A DNA stretch of 64,000 nucleotides from assembly GCA_965230225.1 (NCBI GenBank), contig CBDDKM010000010.1, forward strand, positions 682,001 to 746,000, given 5' to 3'. The notes under the pieces were generated by a model. That model was not told the origin of the DNA and ran no database searches. It was given only the letters and a program-made list of their open reading frames with translations. Each line of letters begins with the position of its first letter. Positions within the stretch are counted from its first letter, which is position 1. The translations under genes and the position numbers were made by a program. Shown piece by piece: positions 58,094-64,000 of the stretch. Source of the stretch: CALSMU01 sp965230225. Its GTDB lineage: Bacteria > Bacteroidota > Bacteroidia > Flavobacteriales_D > Parvicellaceae.

Positions 58094-60454
58094 ATGAGAA
58101 CATATCAATTTTTCGTACTTATTTTTTCTTTCATGTTGCTTGGGAATGCCCAGGCCCAGTTTGACCCAGAAAAATTTGAGGAAAATTTAAAAAATGCCAC
58201 TTTTAAACAAAAATTCGAAACAGCTAACTCCTTAATGGAGGATAGAATGTACGAATTTGCAGTTAAGGTTTGGGTTCACCTTGCGGAGGAGGACCCGTTA
58301 AATGCTAACGTTAACTACAAAGCTGGTTATTGTTACCTCAATATTAGCCTGGAGAGAAATAAGGCTCTACCTTATTTACTGAAAGCGGAAGAAAAGATAT
58401 CTAAAAGGTATGACCCTTTCTCGTTTGCTGAAAAAAATGCTCCAATCGAAACCAATTACTATTTGGGTAAAGCATTGCATTTGGATAAGAAATTTGATGA
58501 GGCAATAGAAAACTATACACTTTTTCAGGAAACAGCAGGTAAAAAACACAGGTTGTATGATGAAGCTTCTTTGGGGATTATTTATGCCAATAACGCTAAA
58601 ACTGAGGTAGCTTCTGAGAAGAACTTTGAGATTAACAACATCGGAGCTCCTATCAATGGAGTTTTCTCTGACTTTAGTCCGGTAGTTACCGCTGATGAAA
58701 GTGCTCTGTTCTTTACTTCGAGAAGATTGAGAACCGACACAGCACAACCTTTGAACAAAGGTGTTCTTAGTCCTCAGGATGGAAAGTACTTTGAAGACGT
58801 ATACGTTTCTTACAAAGACATGAAAACTGGTAAATGGGGAGAACCTGAGTTATTGGAGTTCTGTAGCCCTAGAAGTAACCAGGCTACCATTAGTGTATCT
58901 CCTGACGGACAATTCCTGTTTATTTATAAAGATGATAATGGAGATGGTAACATCTACATATCGGAAAGAGATGACCTTACTTATAAGAGGCCAGTAAAAA
59001 TGGGACTTAACTCAGATACTGACATCAATACTAAGTACTGGGAAACTCACGCTACTTTATCTGCCGATGGTAAGACACTTTACTTTGTAAGTGACCGACC
59101 AGGTGGATTGGGAGGTAGAGATATTTACCGTGTGGTTAAATTACCAAATGGAAAATGGAGTAAAGCTCTTAACCTTGGAGCACCAATTAATACTCCATAC
59201 GATGAGGACTCTCCATTCTTACATACTGATGGTAGAACCCTTTACTTTAGCTCTAATGGAGAAAAGAGTATGGGTGGATTTGACATCTTCTTTTCTCAAT
59301 TAGATGAGAACGGTAACTGGAAAGAGCCATTAAACATAGGGTATCCTTTGAATTCGGTTGATGATGATATTTTCTTCACTACCACTGTTGATGGTAAAAG
59401 AGGATACTATTCTTCTGCTCACGCTGGAGGATTAGGAGAAACTGATATTTACACCATTAAGTTAGATACTGTTGTACAGGAACAGATCGCCATCTTAAAA
59501 GGATACATCGATCCAGGAACAGAACCGGAACTTCCTAAGGGAATTGTAATCTGGGTATCGGACCTTACAGAAGGTGGAGATCCTCTACAATACAGACCTA
59601 ACAGAAGAACGGGATCTTACGTATTTAACTTGAAACCATGTCATGAATACTTAGTGGAATACACAAGAGATGACAAGACTTTCTACGAGACTGAATTTAA
59701 GGTACCGTGTGAAGCTGATTACCACGTTATAGACAAAGTAATTAGTTTGGGAGGTATTCCTCTTACAACCACTCCAGATCCATCTCTGGAAGAGTTTAAG
59801 GACCAATGGACATACCAAATCTTTATTGATGACCAACCTTACCGATTAGGAGGTAAAGCTCAAATCATGGATAAAGAAAACCCTGAGTGGACTGAATTAA
59901 TTACCAGAGAAGGAAAATTCAAGTACAGAGAATTGAAATCTAAAAAAGATCCTGTTTTTGAACTTCAGGTAAATGATCCTACACTTTGTGATAAATTCAG
60001 CATTAAATTGTTAGACGAGAAAGGTGAAGTGATTAAGGTAACCACTAGAAATATCCGTTGTAAGATTATTTCCACCGAGGTTCAACCTGTATCATTCCAG
60101 AAATTCTACGGATACAATGAGAAGGGTGTAGGTTCTGAAAGAGAACGTTTTAATGAATTTGTAAGGGGAGTAGAAGCCATTATCGAAGCTCGTGGATATG
60201 CACGTGTGGAAGTAGAAGGAAGTGCTTCTAATGTACCTACAGCAACTCATGGATCAAATAAGAAGCTTGCTACTAAGAGAAGTAATGAAGCCAAAGATTT
60301 GATGATGAGTGTATTGAAGAAAAAAGGTGTTGATCTTTCCAAAGTTAAATTGGTTGCTGTAAACTCAATTGTACAGGGACCTGTTTACAACGGAGATTTT
60401 AAAGACACTAAAAAATATGCTAAGTACCAGTACATTATGATGAAAGCATACTAA
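58094..60454 (+). CDS. TPR-PD40 protein with OmpA-like C-terminus (PorE-like)
   Basis: A 786-residue exported protein: signal peptide (FFVLIFSFMLLGNAQAQ), TPR repeats (~25-170), five PD40/WD40-like blades (for example LSADGKTLYFVSDRPGG, LHTDGRTLYFSSNGEKSMGG), a carboxypeptidase-regulatory-like stretch, and a C-terminal OmpA-like segment (GSASNVP...NKKLATKRSNEAKDL). The OmpA part keeps Asn, Leu and Arg of the usual motif but lacks the TD pair that helps bind diaminopimelate. The layout resembles PorE of the type IX secretion system, which tethers it to peptidoglycan. A clear terminator follows, then a shorter paralogue. Confidence 0.85.
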   Translation: MRTYQFFVLIFSFMLLGNAQAQFDPEKFEENLKNATFKQKFETANSLMEDRMYEFAVKVWVHLAEEDPLNANVNYKAGYCYLNISLERNKALPYLLKAEEKISKRYDPFSFAEKNAPIETNYYLGKALHLDKKFDEAIENYTLFQETAGKKHRLYDEASLGIIYANNAKTEVASEKNFEINNIGAPINGVFSDFSPVVTADESALFFTSRRLRTDTAQPLNKGVLSPQDGKYFEDVYVSYKDMKTGKWGEPELLEFCSPRSNQATISVSPDGQFLFIYKDDNGDGNIYISERDDLTYKRPVKMGLNSDTDINTKYWETHATLSADGKTLYFVSDRPGGLGGRDIYRVVKLPNGKWSKALNLGAPINTPYDEDSPFLHTDGRTLYFSSNGEKSMGGFDIFFSQLDENGNWKEPLNIGYPLNSVDDDIFFTTTVDGKRGYYSSAHAGGLGETDIYTIKLDTVVQEQIAILKGYIDPGTEPELPKGIVIWVSDLTEGGDPLQYRPNRRTGSYVFNLKPCHEYLVEYTRDDKTFYETEFKVPCEADYHVIDKVISLGGIPLTTTPDPSLEEFKDQWTYQIFIDDQPYRLGGKAQIMDKENPEWTELITREGKFKYRELKSKKDPVFELQVNDPTLCDKFSIKLLDEKGEVIKVTTRNIRCKIISTEVQPVSFQKFYGYNEKGVGSERERFNEFVRGVEAIIEARGYARVEVEGSASNVPTATHGSNKKLATKRSNEAKDLMMSVLKKKGVDLSKVKLVAVNSIVQGPVYNGDFKDTKKYAKYQYIMMKAY

Positions 60455-60500
60455 TGTTTTCCGTCTAAAACTGATCTTAAAAAGAAAAATATTTCTCTCT

Positions 60501-60527
60501 AAAACCACCATGTTTGGTGGTTTTTTT
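60501..60527 (+). terminator. Intrinsic terminator after the TPR-PD40-OmpA gene
   Basis: A perfect 10-bp stem AAAACCACCA (60501-60510) with its complement 60515-60524 over a TGTT loop, ending in seven T residues. Strong candidate. Confidence 0.88.
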
Positions 60528-60597
60528 GATTCAATTCGCCACAAATTCTTTTTTTTGGTACTTTAATTGCTTTAATTTGTAATAACAGGTTTGAATT

Positions 60598-62124
60598 GTG
60601 AGAATTGTACTAGCAACTATATTACTATTTTGTGTTAACTTAACTATTGGTCAACGAGTTGATCCAAGAAAAGCAGATGACCTTTACAAGATTGGAAACT
60701 TTCTTGAGGCAATTCCTGAATACAAAAAACAACTTAAGCTAGATAGAGAAAACGAGCACGCATTATTCAGACTGGGGATGTGTTATCTCTACACCAACAT
60801 TGATAAATCATCTGCTGTTCCCTATTTGGAAAGAGCATGGAAGTTGGAAAAACATCATAAAGAAACTGCTTACTTCTTAGCACAGGCATACACTCATAAC
60901 AATCAGTACGATAAAGCTATTGAGATGCTTAATGAGTATCAAAAAAAACCTGGAGAGCATAAAGACGAAATCAACTCATTAATTATGAGTTATGAAATCG
61001 CCATCGACCTAATGCAACGACCTATAAACGTTACCTTCACTAACATGGGTAACAGAATTAACTCTCCGTTTCCAGACTATTATCCTTTTGTTTCCAAAGA
61101 CGAAAAGGTATTAGTATTCACTTCCAGAAGAGAAGACGGTAAAGGATCGAAAGAATTTGATGGGTACTACCCTTCGGACATTTATGTATGCAGGTTTGAT
61201 GGTATTACCTTTTCTCCTGCAAAGAATTCAGGTTCGTTAAACTCGGCTTATGATGAGCAATGTGTAGGGATTTACGATGATGGATCTAAAATTTTCGTAT
61301 ACATTGATAATTATGCTACTAAAGAAGTTGGTAACATTTACGAAGCTCAGAAAAAAGGAGCTGTTTATGGTAAGAAGAAAAAAATTAGTGAAGGAGTAAA
61401 CTCCGATAAAATTGAAACTTCAACTTCCATTTCAAGCGATGGAAATACCTTGTTCTATGCTAGTAACAGAAATGGTGGTAAAGGAGGTCTGGATTTATTT
61501 ATGACCAGAAAACTTCCTACCGGAGCCTGGGCAACACCTCAGAACATTACAGCCTTAAATACTCCTGGAAACGAGGATTTCCCAAGCCTATCTCCAGATG
61601 GCAAAACCTTGTATTTCTGCTCTGATGGATTACCTGGAATGGGAGGATACGACCTTTACAAATCTTCATGGAATTCTGAAACAAACGAATGGAGTGCTCC
61701 TATTAACTTAGGGTACCCTCTTAATACTTCTTACGACGAAAAGGTAATCAGCTTTGCCGACGACGAAAAGCATGCTTACGTTTCTGCTGTTAGAGAAGAA
61801 GGAGAAGGAGATTTAGACATTTATCGAATCACTTTCGAAGAAGTAGTTATTCGTCCAGCATTGTACATCTTTGATGTAAAAGATGCCATTTCAACAGAAA
61901 AATTAAAAGACGCATTCATAACCATTTGGGACGTTAACGATGAGGAAATAGGAAATTACAAACCAAACCCGAATACTCAAGAATTTACCGTAATATTGTC
62001 ACCAGGTAAATATTCTGTTGAAGTAGAGGCGAATGGTTACGAACTACAAGCATTTGATTTAGTAGTTTCTGAATTTGCCGCCGACAACGGGATCAATAAG
62101 AAGTCGTACAAGATCTCAAAATAA
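60598..62124 (+). CDS. TPR-PD40 exported protein without OmpA domain
   Basis: A 508-residue protein starting at GTG: signal peptide (IVLATILLFCVNLTIGQ), TPR repeats (~20-140, NQYDKAIEMLNEYQ), PD40 blades (FPSLSPDGKTLYFCSDGLPGMGGYDLY is split over the last ones) and a C-terminal carboxypeptidase-regulatory-like domain ending YEVEANGYELQ-like (KYSVEVEANGYELQ). It is a clear paralogue of the preceding protein but lacks the peptidoglycan-binding end. It probably works in the periplasm or at the outer membrane; a T9SS/gliding role is possible. The exonuclease gene follows three bases after its stop. Confidence 0.85.
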   Translation: MRIVLATILLFCVNLTIGQRVDPRKADDLYKIGNFLEAIPEYKKQLKLDRENEHALFRLGMCYLYTNIDKSSAVPYLERAWKLEKHHKETAYFLAQAYTHNNQYDKAIEMLNEYQKKPGEHKDEINSLIMSYEIAIDLMQRPINVTFTNMGNRINSPFPDYYPFVSKDEKVLVFTSRREDGKGSKEFDGYYPSDIYVCRFDGITFSPAKNSGSLNSAYDEQCVGIYDDGSKIFVYIDNYATKEVGNIYEAQKKGAVYGKKKKISEGVNSDKIETSTSISSDGNTLFYASNRNGGKGGLDLFMTRKLPTGAWATPQNITALNTPGNEDFPSLSPDGKTLYFCSDGLPGMGGYDLYKSSWNSETNEWSAPINLGYPLNTSYDEKVISFADDEKHAYVSAVREEGEGDLDIYRITFEEVVIRPALYIFDVKDAISTEKLKDAFITIWDVNDEEIGNYKPNPNTQEFTVILSPGKYSVEVEANGYELQAFDLVVSEFAADNGINKKSYKISK

Positions 62125-62127
62125 TTA

Positions 62128-62895
62128 ATGAATTTACAACTCAACCGTCCTCTTGCTTTCTTTGATTTAGAAACAACTGGAATTAACATTTCACAAGATC
62201 GAATTGTTGAAATAGCTATCGTCAAAGTACATCCTGATGGAAATAGAGAATCCTACTCTAAAAAAGTAAACCCTACTATTCCAATACCTCTGGAAGTTTC
62301 AGAAATACATGGCATTTATGATCTGGATATTATCGATGCCCCAACTTTTGCTGATTTAGCACAAGAGGTTAAGGAATTCATTGCGGATTGTGATCTAGCC
62401 GGTTACAATTCTAATCGATTTGATATTCCGGTACTGGTTGAAGAATTCTTAAGAGTTGGTATTGATCCAGAAATGGAAAACCGCAAATTCATTGATGTAC
62501 AAAACATTTTCCACAAGATGGAACAACGTACGTTGGTAGCTGCATACAAGTTTTATTGCCAGAAAGATCTTTCTAATGCCCATAGCGCTGAAGCTGACAC
62601 TATGGCTACCATAGATGTCCTGGAAGCTCAATTAGGTAAATATCAGGAGTTAGAAAAAGATGTTAACTACCTAAGCGACTTCACTCAAATGGGAGTAAAA
62701 ACCCTTGATTTTGCCAAAAGAATAGGGCTTAATAAGGATGGTGAACCAATATTTAACTTTGGTAAAAACAAAGGTCGTTTGGTCTCAGAAGTTTTTAAAA
62801 GAGAACCAGGGTACTATACCTGGATCATGAAAGGCGACTTCTCCCTTGATACTAAAAACAAGTTTAAAAAGATACACGAACAGCTACAGTCATGA
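62128..62895 (+). CDS. DnaQ-family 3'-5' exonuclease
   Basis: A 255-residue protein with the DEDDh nuclease motifs: FFDLETTGINISQDRIVEIA (Exo I), GYNSNRFDIPVLVEEF (Exo II) and NAHSAEADTMATIDVL (Exo III, His and Asp). A C-terminal extension (FNFGKNKGRLVSEVFK and PGYYTWIMKGDF) of about 60 residues is common in Bacteroidota DNA polymerase III epsilon-like proteins. It probably trims DNA ends in repair or proofreading. It overlaps the next gene by four bases (ATGA). Confidence 0.92.
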   Translation: MNLQLNRPLAFFDLETTGINISQDRIVEIAIVKVHPDGNRESYSKKVNPTIPIPLEVSEIHGIYDLDIIDAPTFADLAQEVKEFIADCDLAGYNSNRFDIPVLVEEFLRVGIDPEMENRKFIDVQNIFHKMEQRTLVAAYKFYCQKDLSNAHSAEADTMATIDVLEAQLGKYQELEKDVNYLSDFTQMGVKTLDFAKRIGLNKDGEPIFNFGKNKGRLVSEVFKREPGYYTWIMKGDFSLDTKNKFKKIHEQLQS

Positions 62896-63506
62896 AAATA
62901 ATTTGCATTGGAAGGAACTACGCAGATCATGCTAAAGAACTAAACAATCAGATTCCGGAAGAGCCGGTATTTTTCATGAAACCGGACTCTGCTTTACTTC
63001 CTAAAAAAGCACCTTTTTTCTATCCTAATTTTACCAAGCAACTTAATTACGAAATTGAAATCGTTTTAAAAATTTGTAAACTCGGAAAAAATATCACTCC
63101 TAAGTTTGCACATTCCTATTACGAGGAAATTGGGTTAGGGTTAGATCTAACTGCCAGAGATGTTCAACAACAATGTAAAGAAAAAGGACTACCATGGGAA
63201 AAAGCTAAAGCCTTTGACTATTCTGCTCCCCTATCCAGAACATTTATCCCTAAAACTGAATTTTCCAATATGAATGATATCAATTTCAGGTTGGATAAAA
63301 ATGGAGAAACCGTTCAGAATGGAAATACAGGAGACATGCTTTTCGATTTTGATCAACTGATTTGTTACCTATCTCAGTTTCTTACTTTAAAAATTGGCGA
63401 CTTAATCTTTACCGGAACACCTGCAGGAGTTGGAGAAATGGCCATTGGAGATCACCTGGAAGGATATATTGGCGACCGTAAAATGATTGAGCTTAAGGTA
63501 AAGTAA
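62892..63506 (+). CDS. FAH-family hydrolase (FAHD1/YcgM-like)
   Basis: A 204-residue single-domain FAH-family enzyme: ICIGRNYADHAKELNN at the start, QLNYEIEIVLKICK with the metal-binding glutamates, LTARDVQQQCKEKGLPW and TGTPAGVGEMAIGD. This short form matches acylpyruvase/oxaloacetate decarboxylase-like FAHD1, not the full-length fumarylacetoacetase at 28941-30212. Start is coupled to the exonuclease stop. Its own stop abuts the stop of the convergent T9SS gene with no base between. Confidence 0.9.
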   Translation: MKIICIGRNYADHAKELNNQIPEEPVFFMKPDSALLPKKAPFFYPNFTKQLNYEIEIVLKICKLGKNITPKFAHSYYEEIGLGLDLTARDVQQQCKEKGLPWEKAKAFDYSAPLSRTFIPKTEFSNMNDINFRLDKNGETVQNGNTGDMLFDFDQLICYLSQFLTLKIGDLIFTGTPAGVGEMAIGDHLEGYIGDRKMIELKVK

Positions 63507-64000
63507 TTACTCAGTAACCTTTAGGTACTGCCCCTTAATGGTAGTATTATCTAACCTGATGAAATAAAGGTATATCCCGTCTTCCTGATCAGTGATATCA
63601 ACATTTATGTTGGAAGTATTTCCAATTGATTTCATCCAGACCCTCTCTCCTATCACATTATAGATTTCTATGCTCGCTCCAATCAATGGTTGATTCAATT
63701 GCACATAAAAATCTCCATTACCCGGATTAGGGAATAACTTCACCTCATTTTGATCCAATTGATCTATAGAATTAGCAGTTCCAACAGAAAGGCTTTCAAC
63801 AACATTACAACCATTATTATCCAATACATTCAGCTGATAAATTCCTGAACACAAATTTTGGAAAGAACTTACCACATTAGACGATGAAGACAAGCTAAAC
63901 TGATATGGAGGAACTCCACCAATTCCTGAAGGAGTTATTTCAGCGTCACAGCACCCTGAGCATGATTCGTCTTCTATTTGAGCATTTGCTTCCAATATAG
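63507..64000 (-). CDS. T9SS-exported protein, C-terminal part only
   Basis: The last ~164 residues of a larger minus-strand protein that enters from beyond the right edge with no start in view. Seen are a SprB-like repeat end (GIGGVPPYQFSLSS, YQLNVLDNNGCN) and a type A T9SS sorting domain of ~75 residues (VKLFPNPGNGDFYVQL, IYNVIGERVW, IDITDQ-type DITDQEDGIYLYFI, GQYLKVTE). T9SS recognises this domain and moves the protein to the cell surface. Adhesin or gliding-related function is possible; the N-terminal part decides it. Confidence 0.9.
   Translation of the reverse strand, partial: ILEANAQIEDESCSGCCDAEITPSGIGGVPPYQFSLSSSSNVVSSFQNLCSGIYQLNVLDNNGCNVVESLSVGTANSIDQLDQNEVKLFPNPGNGDFYVQLNQPLIGASIEIYNVIGERVWMKSIGNTSNINVDITDQEDGIYLYFIRLDNTTIKGQYLKVTE

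Noticed and set aside
60572..60579. TTAATTTG before the second TPR-PD40 gene as a -7 element
   Set aside because: First position departs from the TA consensus and the other candidate nearby (CAGGTTTG) is no better; a promoter is expected here because of the preceding terminator, but I cannot place it.

Overview
The window comes from a low-GC member of the Bacteroidota, most likely a marine Flavobacteriales/Cryomorphaceae-type bacterium. Three things point there. Many genes carry the Bacteroidota -7 promoter element TAnnTTTG a few bases upstream of the start. A protein at the right edge ends in a type IX secretion (T9SS) sorting domain. Several genes belong to families typical of the phylum: OstA-like/LptD-like proteins, TPR-PD40 outer-membrane-associated proteins, and an exosortase with a short sorting-signal substrate. 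I saw no rRNA, tRNA, CRISPR array, transposase or phage gene, and no clearly broken gene.

Left part, positions 1-25970, minus strand. This is one very compact surface-polysaccharide locus transcribed right to left, starting with a Wzc-type tyrosine autokinase/chain-length regulator. It holds the full CMP-pseudaminic acid pathway: pseB, pseC, a pseG-pseH fusion, pseI and pseF, plus a pseudaminic-type methylase. Two separate amidotransferase triads (N-acetyl sugar amidotransferase + HisH-like + HisF-like) suggest acetamidino groups on the sugars. Further downstream are a Rossmann/beta-propeller protein, a possible new glycosyltransferase, a Wzx flippase, a sulfotransferase, an AsnB-type amidotransferase and two glycosyltransferases. 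The locus then reaches a DRE-TIM aldolase fused to an MptE/GT42-like domain, a CMP-Kdo synthetase-like enzyme, a HAD phosphatase and a truncated unknown gene. That last set looks like a second route to a CMP-activated keto sugar acid. I see no Wza, Wzy or intact initiating phosphosugar transferase, so the locus probably continues past the left edge or these functions lie elsewhere.

Junction, 25971-27656. Divergent from the polysaccharide operon is a small exosortase cassette: a 75-residue Gly/Pro/Cys-rich protein with a PVDGG sorting tail, a strong intrinsic terminator, an exosortase with the Cys-Arg-His triad, and a membrane partner.

Right part, 27657-64000. Mostly core genes: glyA and fumarylacetoacetase; RelA/SpoT; fur, a STAS protein and purA; OstA-like and LptD-like LPS-transport proteins; an HdrB/HdrC-like Fe-S pair; an MCE lipid-transport protein and a cell-wall amidase; RidA; a three-gene polyprenyl-sugar/ArnT-like module; a TlpA thioredoxin, an FMN reductase, pyrD, a sodium symporter, a PLP decarboxylase and recR; a glycosyltransferase fused to a degenerate sugar-1-phosphate transferase; a dehydrogenase E2; two tandem TPR-PD40 proteins; an exonuclease; a FAH-family hydrolase; and the end of a T9SS-exported protein. 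Genes are packed tightly. Three convergent pairs overlap or abut, and at least three genes (relA/spoT, the tlpA-like gene, recR) look leaderless.
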